NCBI GenBank assembly: GCA_964035545.1
Contig: OZ037767.1
Coordinates: forward strand, 3,905,680-3,969,679
Source of the DNA: Bugula neritina
Taxonomy: Eukaryota; Bryozoa; Gymnolaemata; Cheilostomatida; Bugulidae
DNA: 64,000 nt
Reading direction: 5' to 3'
Shown here: in pieces, positions 10,901 to 24,679 of the stretch
How positions within the stretch are numbered: position 1 is the first letter of the stretch
Layout of the letters: each line of letters opens with the position of its first letter
The notes under the pieces: generated by a model
Told to the model about the DNA's origin: nothing
Database searches by the model: none
Seen by the model: the letters and a program-made list of their open reading frames with translations, nothing else
Made by a program: the position numbers and the translations under genes

Positions 10901-13835
10901 TAGGTTGAGTATGTCTAACATAGTATTAAGCTGAGTGCAACTGCCACCAGGTCATTGCCTTGCCTCTTCCTTACGGAGACTGTGAAACTGACCATCCCAC
11001 AAAATTCTTTCCCAACTACACCGTTCCTGGATGTCGGATTGAATGTGAGACTGAAAAGATTTACGATCAATGTGGCTGCCGATTGGTGGAGAGCCCGGGG
11101 TATTACCCCATATGCACTCCAACTCAGTTTGATTGTGCGACAGCAATGCTAGGTAGCTGGCACCACGATTTTTTGTCCTTTAGTTATGGGTGAGCAGAAT
11201 TATACAGGAAGTGGTAAATTTATTGCAGCTCATTTAAATTTGTGTTTTCAATATTTTATCTAATTGTGAGTTACGCTAAAATTTTATTATCTAAATTAAT
11301 TTAGGTGAGCTGCTGCCGTTAAGTGTTTAATAACAGACAGACAGATGTATAAATCTGCTCACGTGTAACTAGCTTGTTTCATTTCACTGACTTTGGAGCT
11401 TTAATAGTTGTTGAATATACTGTAGATGATAATGCTACCACATCCACACGGTAACTGTATACTAGATCATAAGACCCGCTACTTCAACAACTATACCGTG
11501 TCGGCCTGTAGGATTGAATGTGAAACTGAAAAAATATTTGCAAACTGTAACTGTCGGTTGGTAGAAAGTCCCGGTGACCACCCGACTTGTATACCAAGTC
11601 AGTTCCAGTGTGCCTTGCAAGTGTTAGGTACATCAATGTAGCTCTTTATTTTGGTTTAGTCCAGCTGTGCTTGCAGAAAGTCTTCGCTTGACACTTTCTA
11701 CGTGTTGTGAACACGATGAGCATGCATGCAGCCCGTCAGCTATATTGTAACATAATGCTTTTAAATGTTGCGTTGGTATATAAAATTGCATATTATAGTC
11801 ATGGGATATATATATATATATATATATATATGCGCCTACCAGTCTTATGCAAGTCTAATTTATATTTGTGCTTGTCTGCTGCTATAAACTCATTTTAAAT
11901 CTTACGTACTATCATTTGAATTTTGCACTTTCATTATACCTGCTCTGTGGATTATATTTTAACCTATTATTTTATAAGGTTATGTGTTCATAAAAATACT
12001 TGGTAAACTTCATACATGAAACAATTGTTTTAACCTACACTGACTTTTGGTTTTAGCTAAGTATGTTTTTATGAAAGGAGGTTTATTGAGACATAGCTAG
12101 GGGCCAATGATACATTTATTTAAAAATTTTCTACATCTTTATATAAAATAATAAAATAAAGTTTAATTAAATTAAAAATATAACCCTACAAGTAGTATAT
12201 TTATTGTACTAAATGTATATATTTACAGAACAGATTGAGAAATCTGATGAGTGTGTTTGTGAGAACCCCTGTAACGCCACCCAATACCCATATACAATGT
12301 CAAAACTTAGGCTAAGAGAGTCAACAGTAGATAAACTAAAGAAAGAGCACCCAATCCCACCAGAGTTAAACAGGTACTGCAATATCTGGACTGCAATATC
12401 TGGTGGTATTGAATGACTTAACAATACAAGACTGAAAATTTTCAGGCAAAGAAAAATAATTCTTGAACATTGAAGGTTTTGCTTCTAGGCTTTGTTTCAC
12501 TGCATTTGTCAACAGTTTATTAAATTTGTGTTCACATAAGATTATTTATTCACCTGGTGGTGATAAAACAAGCTTTCGTGATTCAAATGATAAATATGAG
12601 AGGTAGGTGCAGTAATGGAGAAATTGAGAATAAGCCTGTGTTCTAGATTAGAAATGTAGCAAAATAAGTTATGTTCTCTCAAGAATTTCAACCTGCCCCC
12701 GAAACAAAATTTATTAACAATATTGAAAAGCTTACGCTATTAAAATTTTTCCTTTACTTCACCTAAATTGTTATTAAGGTGTATGAGCTGAAGTCTATTA
12801 GTATAATATTATTTTTAATATTTTACTGTAATTAGGTTTTTCGAAACTAAAGACAACTTCTTTACACAGCTGTAGCAACAAACCACTCATCTGTCAACAA
12901 AATTAAAACTTTATTGAGTTTGTGATGCATTTTTTAAAACTACGTTGTTTGTTCTAGAGACAACATTATTGTGCTCAACCTCTACTTTGATACTTTGTCG
13001 TATGAATACATCAAGCAGGTTCCAGCATACAGCTTCTCATCTATACTGAGTATGTACCTCTACAGTTTGTTTAATAGTTATTGATGTGTACGTGAGAAAT
13101 AGATCGATGTGTTATTTTAGGGCCGTCTGACGTTTGTGTAAAATAATCTTTTTATTTGAGTTCAATTTGTCTGAAGTAATATTATACTATTTAATATTGT
13201 AGTTCATGTTTGGTCTTCAGTTTTATAATAGTATAGTGATACAAGCTGTATTTCCTGTGCCTGTTTAGTGGATAGAACTTCATTAATATTAATTAGTTAC
13301 ACCTACTAACTCCATACTATAGTTGAACAAAATAGCTTACTATATTTAAAATTTTAACAAATCAGCCATCTTTCATTGAGGGCTTAAGCCAGGTACAAGT
13401 AGCTTTATAAGTTGATACGTCATTTTTTCAAAGTTCTTCATTGTAGCACAACAGAAATAAGTAATTAGCTTTTGTTTTTATTTTCTGAGATTTGTTAGAA
13501 TATTGCAAGTAACATGGCAAATGTGAGAGATTGAAATCCAGTACTAGAAAATCAGCAAAGCAGTCACAGTAGAGTATGCAGTTATGAAAATTGAAACTGA
13601 TTTAAACATGACCGTGGTGTTCATTTATTGCATCAAATTATTATCTTGTTTTATTCTGTCAGGTGATTTTGGTGGAAATATGGGACTGTGGCTCGGAGCT
13701 AGCGCTTTGGCAGCGTTCCAGCTGATTGATTACCTGGCAGTGGCTTGTTATATGAGGTGCTGCCAGTGTGCTAGAAAGGTCAAACCGACAGACAACAAGG
13801 TCATGGCTTGGGAAACTGAGAAAGAGAAATATTAA
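4965..13835 (+). CDS. DEG/ENaC-family sodium channel subunit (ASIC/FaNaC-like) with alternative thumb exons
   Basis: A trimeric amiloride-sensitive-type cation channel subunit of the plasma membrane, gated by extracellular ligand or force depending on subfamily. Exons: 4965-5072, 8571-8706 (or to 8710), about 9063-9287, 9671-9856, 10252-10430, then 10951-11152 or 11426-11627, then 12229-12373, 12958-13049 and 13663-13835 (TAA). Visible signatures in order are the N-terminal gating HG motif (DLHGIKQL), a first membrane span, FPAITICN after it, RTGHQ and YGKCYTFN in the ectodomain, cysteine-rich thumb CRIECETEK and CRLVESPG, DNIIVLNLYFD, and GLWLGAS, the selectivity-filter motif in the second span. 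The product is about 480-500 residues, normal for the family. The exon 2/3 junction is unresolved: the good CAG acceptor at 9055 is out of phase. Ligand type cannot be read from sequence. AATAAA lies at 14325. Confidence 0.95.
5073..8570 (+). other. Large first intron of the DEG/ENaC gene
   Basis: About 3.5 kb between the exon coding the HG motif (donor GTGAGT) and the exon coding the first membrane span (acceptor TGTTACAG). It is AT-rich single-copy-looking sequence. I see no exon, no clear mobile element and no long repeat in it. Confidence 0.7.
10951..11152 (+). other. DEG/ENaC thumb exon, version A (mutually exclusive)
   Basis: 202 nt, phase 0 in and phase 1 out (acceptor CCACCAG, donor GTAGCT). 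It encodes the lower-palm/thumb segment with PYGDCETDH, FFPNYTVPGC, RIECETEKIYDQCGC, RLVESPG and the last thumb cysteines. It is one of two homologous exons in tandem, and either can join exon 10252-10430 to exon 12229-12373. Confidence 0.9.
11426..11627 (+). other. DEG/ENaC thumb exon, version B (mutually exclusive)
   Basis: Also exactly 202 nt with the same entry and exit phases (acceptor CTGTAG, donor GTACAT). It encodes PHGNCILDH, YFNNYTVSAC, RIECETEKIFANCNC and RLVESPG. By hand alignment about 41 of 67 residues match version A and every cysteine is kept. Splicing it after version A shifts the frame and reaches a TAA ten codons in, so a functional mRNA carries only one of the two. Confidence 0.9.
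11806..11832. repeat. (AT)n microsatellite
   Basis: A short run of alternating TA in the intron after thumb exon B. Confidence 0.9.
12599..12745 (+). mobile_element. MITE family 1, copy 1
   Basis: Begins GAGGTAGGTG then CAGTAATGGAGAAATTGAGA, followed by AGCCTGTGTTCTAG, TAGCAAAAT, CAAGAATTT and an AAAATTTATTAA stretch. It aligns along its length with 20955-21117 and, inverted, with 32862-32945. It lies in the DEG/ENaC intron between 12373 and 12958. The 3' inverted terminus is lost or diverged in this copy. Confidence 0.75.
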
Positions 13836-14433
13836 CACTTCTTTCAGTTTCTAGTAGATGATCCAGATTGTGCATCCCAAAATGATTATTTTTGTATTTT
13901 CCTAATGTAACTTACAATTTAAAGTGATATTTATTAGCTTTGTTATTTTCACATTTAATTATTTCAAACTTTTGGTGTGAAGAATCCAATGATGCAATGT
14001 AAAAAGCAAAATGGTGTGGAAACCAACCTCTGAGTTACATAATTTATTCCCAATGCAATTACCTTAGACTTTAAAAATATGAGTAAATCTCTACACTTGT
14101 GATGTAATATAACTGTTAAACCAGTATACCATTTAAATGCAAATTGTGTTAGGCATTTTGTGTTGCAACCCTGTAATATTTTTTACACATTCACTATATT
14201 TATTTTTACTGTGGTATTAAATTTTGCGGATTCAATTTGAAAATTTTGAGTGTTTATATTATGTTTATAAAAAAGCTATATGTAACCATTTATACATGAT
14301 GTGGAGCGTCAAATTGCGGCAGAAAATAAACAAAGCTGATTGGTTACTTTAACTTACTTGTTTTATGTACTGTTTAATGTAACATCAACTGCAAGTGCAA
14401 TTTTGCTTCAACAGCCCACAGTTCTCACTTTAT
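13836..14433. other. Convergent 3' region between the channel and the Ly6-like gene
   Basis: About 600 bp separate the two stop codons, so this must hold both 3' UTRs. A plus-strand AATAAA lies at 14325-14330. On the minus strand, AATAAA is read at 14199-14204 and overlapping the Ly6-like stop at 14429-14434. Possible transcript overlap is noted but not shown. Confidence 0.55.
14325..14330 (+). promoter_or_regulatory. Candidate polyadenylation signal of the DEG/ENaC gene
   Basis: AATAAA about 490 nt downstream of the stop codon, the clearest hexamer on this strand before the convergent gene. Confidence 0.4.
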
Positions 14434-16521
<2,088 letters not shown>

Positions 16522-17922
16522 AATATCTTCCCTCGAGTTGACTAAATTTAATGTATAGACAGAGGGTTCTATTCCTATCAGCATTAGCGTGCAAGCATCA
16601 TGCTGTTAACACGCGACAAAACGCGTAAAATACAGCATTACCAAAACGACCAATCAGCTTGGTCCCACCTAATGCTGCAACTAAATATAATTCTAGATTC
16701 GCTGTAAGTTATTTCACAGTTTTTATTCGAATAACAGAAGCAATTCAAGAATTATATGCTCCTTTCAAGACATAGACACTATTGTTTGCTTTACAAAACT
16801 ATAAAGTATTCAACATAACAATTATATCATTGTAAGCCAAAAAAGACAACATGAATTGTAACCCAGAGTATAGCACAATCACGTGACAGACAGAGTACCT
16901 GCAGCTCTTGTCATGGTTATATTTAACAAAAGCCAAGCTTGAAGCTATTTGATGCCAAATTTTTAGTGGTCCTCTTGATAATAACTAACATTGAACTGCA
17001 TGTGGATTATCTGGCATTGCTTAAGTTTGTATATACTCACTTGTGAAATGTGCTGCTTACAGTACATTTCTGTAAAATGCTTGTCTCCAGCAAAGTTTAA
17101 ACCACAGACCTTCAACTTCAAAGCTAGCATATACTATTCATTACACTATATGGGTGCTACTACAGAATCTCAACACCATGCACATTCTATATACTCAGTT
17201 CTCCAAAACTCTACCATATGGCTCTGTCAGTTCTTGGGTTCCACTGGCCCCTCAAATTCTTAGGAGTAGTACTTTACATTCCTCAGGCCAGAAAATAACT
17301 TCCCCACTTGAAACCAAACCTTAGATTTCTACTTGCAAGCGCAATATGGGGGCCATGCACAAGAAAATTTCATCACTATGATAAAGAAGAAAACAGTGGT
17401 ATAATTGGTATTTTATTGCCAAACACTTGGTTAAACATAGTAGGAATCCATGTTATTTTGAAATAATCAATCACTATATTAAGTAAAAGAACATGCTTTG
17501 TTAGTTGCATCTGAAAAATTTGTAAAAAAAATTCTAAGCCTAATACACCAAAAAAGTTAATTGAAATATATATTATGTTAATAGTACTGAAAATGACGTT
17601 TTTACTTATAAACGATGATTATCTTTGTGAATTGCATGTGAATAAATTTATTATCGATAAGATATACTACTTACTATTGAGTTCTAAGAAGTTTACATAA
17701 CACTTGCACCTATCAAGCTGCCTGAAACTAGCCACTAAATAAGAAAAGTGAGATAAATTACCAACAACGAGCACAAGTATTTACATGTAAAAGACAAATA
17801 CTCTTCAAGGAGTTACTATCCCTTGCCTTATGTATCTGACGATATGCCAAATGTGCAACAAGGAAGCACTGGACACACGTCATATTACAGGCATACGAAA
17901 TAATTATGTACCTATTGGATTA

Positions 17923-18085
17923 GAATAGTTTTATAAGCAGCTCGGAGTTGAGAGTGATTAAGTGCAGTAATTTGCAGTTCTCAAGTTTGAAATCGGGGGT
18001 CTATTAAAGTCCCCAACTGAAACTTGAGAACTGCAAATTACTGCACTCAATCACTCCGAACTACGAGCTGCTTATAAAACTATTC
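17923..18085. mobile_element. Foldback MITE (long inverted repeat)
   Basis: Arms of about 65 bp: GAATAGTTTTATAAGCAGCT onward on the left, and its near-complete complement ending AGCTGCTTATAAAACTATTC on the right, around a roughly 30-bp loop. The arms differ by a few substitutions and a small indel. The whole would fold into one stem. No coding capacity. Confidence 0.8.
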
Positions 18086-18256
18086 ATGGGATTAATTGTA
18101 ATCGATTCCATATGTTACGCTTGACTTACTGTTATCATTGAAAGCAAACTGCTTCTGCATTACCTACTACTACTTCAACTACTACTAATTTGAATGGTGA
18201 GTGTATTAATTTCAATGTCTGTAAACCTGTATTATTAACCATTCTATAAGTAGTTT

Positions 18257-19675
18257 GTAGGAGTAACGGATGGAGGGGAAAAACGGTCATATAAGGGTAC
18301 AAAATGCCGGTCAAATTGTGAGAGAATTTATTGACTGAGAGTTGTGATTTTTTTCTTAAATAAAAAGGCAATGACATAATTATTCAGCCATTGATGATTG
18401 TAGTTTCAGCACTTGCGGAGCATACATGTTGAAGAGGCGAGTCAAAAACTGTTTTTACCTACTTTTTGTAAATTTGTAAATAATTGCCCCCACTGGGAAT
18501 CGAACCCCAGTCCTCTGGTTTGCAAGCAAGTGTGCTACCATATTACACCACAGGAGCTACTGGGTAAATTCAACACTACACTTTATAACTTTTTAGACTC
18601 AAAAGTAACAAGCCTAGTTTTTACTGATATTGCTGCCATTACTTGTTTCTAGATTGCTTAACTAGTATAATAGCAAATTCTAAAATAAATTTTCCTTGAG
18701 CCACATTTATTTTCAACTTGGTCACACGGGGCACAATGGGCCACCTGATTTTTGCGCCCTAATCAGTGTTATTAGTTTGTTTGTCAAAAAATTAGTTGAA
18801 ATGTCAGTAAAATCCATAGATATAGCCATTTCTGATTTGTATGTTTCATAAAATATCATAGACATCATGGTAAGAGTACCAAACCACAAGGTCAAGCTGC
18901 CCTCATATATACATCTGGTGAGGTTATAGCTTTGCCGTTTTATACATCATACAAAACACTCTGCTGTTGCTACTAATGGATAGTCATGGTTTTCATTATA
19001 CATTATATCATTGAGGGAATATACATGTATTTGACTAAAATAAATTGTGAGTTGCCCATTTTCTCTACCCCCCCCCCCCCCTTCCGCACTACAGCCACAA
19101 ACCTCAGCCATGCACCTTAGCTACAGTTCATAGAAAAAAGTTCACTCGGAATTTTGTGGTACCTATTACTAAAGTTTTTTTCTGATCAAAGTTCTTGTGA
19201 AGTGAAAGTAGAAAAAAACATTCTTAGTTCTAAACAGTAATAATAATGGCCTCGTAGAAATGAGTGATTTGCATTTGGTTTTGCCTCCCCCTGCTATCTG
19301 TGGTGGCACAAACTGTACAGCTAAAACATGATTTTTGCTGTAGATCTGAAAGAGTATTTTCTACTTACTTGTGTATATTAAATAAATAAAGATCAGATGC
19401 AACCAAATCAGCAAAGTTTTAATATATAAATTGTTGTGTCCCACTCAGTGGCCTATTGTACCCGGTACCGTGGCACAATGGGCCAATATTTTCGTCATGA
19501 AAATTTTGTTATTCTGAAAGTTGTGAAAAAGATAGAAACAACAAACTGATACCTATAATAGACAACTAGCGTAGCAATTAGACTAGAGATCATTGAATTT
19601 GTAACTTGAAAAACAGACAAATTAGAGCAAATGTTCAAAATTCGGCCCATTGTGCCCCCCTCCCGTTACCCCTAC
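18257..19675. mobile_element. Decayed non-autonomous DNA transposon
   Basis: The left end GTAGGAGTAACGG-GGAGGGG matches the inverted right end CCCCTCCCGTTACCCCTAC. GGCACAATGGGCC recurs in direct orientation near 18730 and 19471 and inverted near 19644. About 1.4 kb separate the ends and no transposase reading frame is left. No target-site duplication is clear, so the superfamily is not assigned. Confidence 0.5.
18485..18557 (-). repeat. tRNA-like sequence (tRNA-derived SINE head or tRNA pseudogene)
   Basis: Read on the minus strand it is 73 nt, starting GCTCCTG and ending TGGGGGCA, which pair as an acceptor stem with wobbles. The D-stem GTGT/GCAC and a box-B-like GGGGTTCGATTCCC are present. 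The anticodon stem pairs poorly and the T-loop is one base too long, so a working tRNA is unlikely. Confidence 0.5.
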
Positions 19676-20497
19676 ACTAATTAGTAACAATTAAGTTATC
19701 TAGTTAACTTAATATACAAGCCACAGTTATCAGACTTGAGATTCTGTAAAAAAATATTTGTATAGGTTGAAGTTAACCTATATCAATATGAATATGAAAC
19801 TTTTTAGAATCTTCTTCATTTATCTTAAAATTAGCTAAAAATTAAATTGACTGCAGGTTCAATAGTCTACTAGATTCGGTCCGTTTTCATCATTGTTTCT
19901 AGGTTTAAGAAAGAATACTTTTGATACGCATTGTGTCTAAAGCACCCGAGAACATTAATTTAAAATTAATGATTAAATTATTTTTAATATTCTACAAAAT
20001 GCAGATGCGTTCATTGGTTAGATATAAGTTTACAGGCTGTCACTACATAAATAAATTTTATTTATATTAAGTTACTTTTTGAATTTAAGTTTAAAAAACT
20101 TTGTTTATAGAAGTAATAGAGCTGAATTTTAAAGTGCACTAAAAATGGAAATCTTTTCCACCATAAACAATAATGTAAACAATGTATTTTTTATTCTACA
20201 ACTACTCTATAACATAAACAGAGTGTTATTGTAATAAAAACAAAACTGGCTGATGTGTGTTTTAATTAGAGTATTCATATAATTTTCAAGTTGGCTATAT
20301 GCCAACTATAAAAACACTAACAAAAAATGAGCCAAATCCCGAACATTTTGGGCTGCGTTATCTACCCAATAACAAATTTTCTCCAAATAGTTGGCCTAAC
20401 ACACAAACAGTATCAAGTATTCATTTGAGAATGTTATAAAATTTGTAGGTGGAATAGTACACAGTGATTGGTCAATAGTGTCAAATACTTATTCAAT

Positions 20498-21496
20498 ATG
20501 GCTGACAAGTCCTTATCTGATGAACCAATGAGAGATGAAGACATCTGGAACTCGGATGGAGAATCTCGTCTATTACTAGACGATACAAAGCACAAACACG
20601 AAGAAGCTATCCAAGTTGAAACCAGTACAGTTGTACAAACGTAATTATACATATTATATTTGTCAATAGAATGCCATTCTCATTTATTAAAAATAAGTTT
20701 GTAATGTACTTCTGGTGAAGTTTTAATGACTCATCAATGATACTTTGAACTTTGTTCAATATTTTGTAAAAGATAGAAGCAAAACAACATGGGGATATCT
20801 ATGCCAAGGGTATATGCACCAATATGTATCTGGTTGGAGTATAGCGATAGTATAACATTTCCTCATGATTTGAAATAGAATGTGCCTGTTGTATAGTTTC
20901 CTTGTTAAAGTTTGCCTAGTATACTTTGCCATTAGTATACTCCTGGTTGTTTTAGAGGTCGGTGCAGTAAAGGAGAAATTGAGAAAAGCCTGTGTTCTAG
21001 TCTGAAAATGTAGCAAAAGAAGTTATGCCCTCACAAGAATTTAAACCCGTGCCCCAAACCAAAATTTAATAATAAAATTAAAGAACTTTAGGCTATCTCA
21101 ATTTCTCCACTACTGCTTCTAAGTGAGTCTCCCCCTCTATTTGATCAAAGCTATATATAACTTAGGCTACATCTAACCAGCTGCAGCAGTCGCACAGCAA
21201 AACAAATTTGATCATCAATCATTTAATTTGTTTAGAAAACAAATCGTTGCATCATATTTTGTAGAGCATCTTGCTGCTGCCGAGCTGGAGCCCTGAAGAT
21301 TAACATGCTGACTCTAGTTCTGCTAACTATTGCTGTAGCCTCAGTGCTAACTCTATTTCACTTCCTACTAAAATTTGCAAATATCCAGACACTCTGCTTT
21401 TGCGTATCATTTATAATTCTAATGATTGGCTTTGTACTAGGCTGCATGTGGCCCAGTAAAGCTGGACAGAAAACATTTCAAACCCCAGATGAGTAG
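20498..21496 (+). CDS. Small two-membrane-span protein of unknown function
   Basis: Two exons, 20498-20640 (ATG, donor GTAATT, phase 2) and 21265-21496 (acceptor TTTTGTAG, stop TAG), give 124 residues. The first half is hydrophilic and acidic (MADKSLSDEPMRDEDIW), with an ExxxLL-type dileucine stretch (ESRLLLDD) of the sort that directs endosomal or lysosomal sorting. A cysteine cluster (ASCCCRAGA) precedes two hydrophobic segments, MLTLVLLTIAVASVL and about IQTLCFCVSFIILMIGFV, and a short polar tail ends in PDE. The cysteines beside the membrane could be palmitoylated. I do not recognise the family. No signal peptide is present, so the likely topology is a membrane hairpin with both ends cytosolic. 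That topology and any sorting role are inference. Confidence 0.65.
20955..21117. mobile_element. MITE family 1, copy 2 (both terminal inverted repeats kept)
   Basis: Starts GCAGTAAAGGAGAAATTGAG at 20963 and ends TCTCAATTTCTCCACTACTGC at about 21097-21117, so the ends are inverted repeats of about 20 bp with two or three mismatches. The inside matches copies at 12599 and 32862. It lies in the intron of the two-span protein gene. Confidence 0.8.
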
Positions 21497-22779
21497 CAAC
21501 TAGTCATATACTGTAGAGTTGTGTTCTCACACAAATTTCAGTACGAGGATAAGATTTAGAATTATGGTTCAAGAGAGTGGTGCTGTGAAAGTGTCTATAT
21601 TAGACAAATAAAATAAAAGTATTAGAATACTAGGAAGGGTCATCTGTAACCCCTCCCGCACCCAGCACTTTTTATTAGAGATCTTGAGAACCACTGAGGC
21701 TGCCTAGTATAAAAATAAGTGTGCAAGATAATTAAACTCCAACAATTTAAATAGAGAAAAATAAAAGACGACGTCTTGTGAACAATAATTTTCTATATGC
21801 TATTATCTTGTGGCAGTGGAGAATATAGTGTTTTAACAGAATTTAAAAAAACACTCTATTAGTTAAAACCTGTAATATGAACATTTTGTAATGAACACAT
21901 TAATGTCATATAGATGGCAGAAATTATTTGCAAAGTCATTCTAACGTACATTTTATCCATGGTTTATATACATTCTATCTTTATATTTTATATTGTTATA
22001 TAATTGTTATATAATTGTTATATTGTATATTATTATATTATGCCATCAGTACTTCATACTTGTTTACACTGTAATTACTTTTTTATTTCCTTTTTAGTGT
22101 AAAATTGTAACAAGTGTATTTATAGCTTTATTTAAATCCCTTCATTTTGTAACTTTTACTATAATAACATTATCTAGTTACAGGCAACAAGTTCTCTTGA
22201 GTCACTACTAGAAAGGCAGCATGCTAATAACTGCACATTTCCAATACTGCCAGTTTATAGTTAGTCAATTATGTTGGATATGCACCAAATTGTACAATTT
22301 TGGTAAAATTGTGAAAGCTTTGGAATGAGGATACTTCGGTGATTCTTATATTGATGTAAATTTTGATAAAGAATCTCATTATTTAGCAATATTTAGGCAT
22401 TTGAATTTCATATATCAATAACAATGATGAAAGAGTATCCTTTATAATGAACTCAATGGTGTCACATATAAACAGTACAAATAGTTACTCATAGAGCTGC
22501 AATATTTAAAGCTATATTTGTTTATTATAATGCAACGAGATTTTGAAAGAATCACATGACATCCTGTTACACATAAATGATATAACTGACAGTGACAGTT
22601 CATATTGTACCAGGCAGTGCTTGCAGGTGGTCTAAAAGCTCTCTAGTATAAAATCATCATCTGAATTGTGAGAAATTAAAAGAGGACTTAGAATTTGTAG
22701 CCTAAATTTGTTCTTAATTGCTCCCAACCATTCAACCGGAGCCTAAGTTACTATATAACTAGAGTTTGGGCTGGTATCT
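21497..22779. other. Intergenic region before the arrestin cluster
   Basis: AT-rich with no coding exon recognised. It must contain the 3' UTR of the two-span gene (an AATAAA occurs near 21607) and the promoter of the first arrestin-like copy. A short TTGTTATATAA repeat lies near 21990-22025. Confidence 0.6.
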
Positions 22780-24679
22780 ATGCCTATCAATCTTTCTATT
22801 GAGTTAGCTCAAGATGATACTGAAGCTATACATGGCAGAGTATCTGATAGTGTAAAAGGCTTGGTAAGGGTGGCTGTCACAGACACCCCTGCATATTTAT
22901 ACGGCGTGTCTATAAGCTTCTCTCTTGTTGGTGTTTCAACTACTCGGCTTCCTAAATATTCTTCAACAAAACCACAACTGATTGAATATAAAGTGGAGCA
23001 TATGGTAACCAATCAGAAAGTTGCTAAAATATCAGGTTAGTAGCATATAGGTTTAATATAACAGCAATATTAACTAAATGTTATTTAACATCTTGAATAA
23101 CTTGTTTTGCCTTTGTTAAAAGTAACAATAATATAATTTTAAATATGGATAGCTTTCTGCATATTAATTAAGCTAGTCATCAGAGATATAAATTTTACAC
23201 TGCGTTTTGTATAGTTACATGCATTATTTAAATGTTTTTATAATATATCATTTGCTATAATTTATTTAACATTTCTTTTGAACGCATCGCCACTACTATA
23301 AGTCTCAATTTATTAAGTCACATGCCTGGCGTACCGCATTGCTGTCGTTTTAGGCACATAGTGATGATGCTCATAAATCATCACTTTGCTTAGATCCTAC
23401 AGTGAGTGGACAACTCTAGTATATGTTCTTTTTACATAAAATAAAACAGCTGTTATTACTTTGTAAGCTAATTTGATGGGCTGTTATTGTCCCAGGAGCA
23501 ACAAACTATAATATTGAGACTTGAATTCACAGCTGGAATAGTCTAACTAATCATTTCTTTATCCAATCATTAGTTTAATTTTATTCTAGTACCTCTGAAT
23601 GGAAGTTTTCTTCTTGTTGGAGAATATGAGTTTCCATTTGAATTCAAAACGAGAAAGAGACCGCATTTCAAAGGGTATGACTATAAGTTTTTTAGTTGTA
23701 TAGAACATGTTTAGAGATAGTTCCTACATTGACCAGCAGGTTATAATAGTAGAGCGGAAATGGCCCATTTAGATGGACAACCAAGCCATGTCAACTTAAT
23801 ATATTTTTTATTGACCGATTAAACAATATAACAGAATAAAATAGTTTAGAATTCATTCTTATACCACCCTGTGAATTTAGTCAATTTGAATAAACCATTA
23901 CTGTTCAAATAGTTGCTTAATTACAATTCTTTGAAATGAAAAGGTTGTTGCATATCATTTTTATATACATATAGCAATTGCATTTTTACTTTATACCTGC
24001 TTTATTATTATAAAATAATCAGTCAAATCTGCTTAAATAGTCTGCCTTTATTTATTTCATACGTCATGAAGAAATCTCAATTGTGACTTTTAACAGATTC
24101 AGGCTAAACTGCTGTCTAAAAAAGAAAAAAAAAATTTATAGAAAGGAGTATACATTGGTAGCCAGAACTTACAGCATAAACGACTCGGAGAAAGCAGCTG
24201 CTGAAGCCAGTGTAATCATCATAAGTCCCTCTTGTTATGTGGATAAGTTGCTGAACGCTGACTCTGTGAGTTATTTGATAGAAGGACAGTAGACTACTTA
24301 TTTATTTACAATAGTAACAATTACAATGAAATTGCTGTCAAATGACTCATTATCTAAGCTATATAGCATGTGGTAAAGTACTATTTAAAGTACAAAGACA
24401 GCTAGGTTTATAGCAAAAACCTTCATGGTTTCAATTATTATAGAAAAATCAATCATAGAGAGTGAAGCAGTATTTTCAGAGTAATTTATGCAGCATGTCT
24501 TTGTCATTTAAGAAGCATGGCAGAGAAATTCCAAAATGAGCCAAAGTTTTTTGCTTTGCCTATAAGTTTTGGTTTGTGGTGGAAGTTGAAAATTCTTTTA
24601 GAACATCTTTTGCAATGTTTTTCTTTTAAATACAATTTGTTCCATAAATACTCCGGCCTACTTCCTGAAAATCGTGAAG
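22780..24679 (+). pseudogene. Arrestin-domain gene copy 1, probably truncated or decaying
   Basis: Exons 22780-23035, 23590-23674 and 24097-24265 are homologous in order, phase (1, 2, 0) and content to exons 1-3 of the two complete copies downstream. Exon 1 carries SVKGLVRVAVTDTPA and MVTNQKV, exon 2 GEYEFPFEF, exon 3 a counterpart of the strand after it with a lysine run from an A-rich tract. A fourth segment ending at 24679 (ENREG, donor GTATAA, phase 1) may correspond to exon 4, but it is about 50 nt longer and barely similar, and its start (about 24526) is a guess. No counterpart of exons 5-7, which encode the C-terminal arrestin domain, was found before 27.6 kb. It may be a pseudogene, or a short N-domain-only protein. 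Splice sites of exons 1-3 are intact. Confidence 0.6.

Larger units (their letters stand above)
16522..20497. other. Gene-free region rich in mobile-element remnants
   Basis: Lies upstream of both the Ly6-like gene (minus) and the two-span protein gene (plus), so it must include both promoters; no convincing core element was recognised. It holds a foldback element (17923-18085), a decayed transposon (about 18257-19675) with a tRNA-like SINE head inside it (18485-18557), and a short poly-C run near 19069. The rest is AT-rich with no coding signal. Confidence 0.6.

Noticed and set aside
16991-17263. 90-residue frame upstream of the Ly6-like gene
   Set aside because: No recognisable domain, signal peptide or supporting splice sites; ordinary chance frame.
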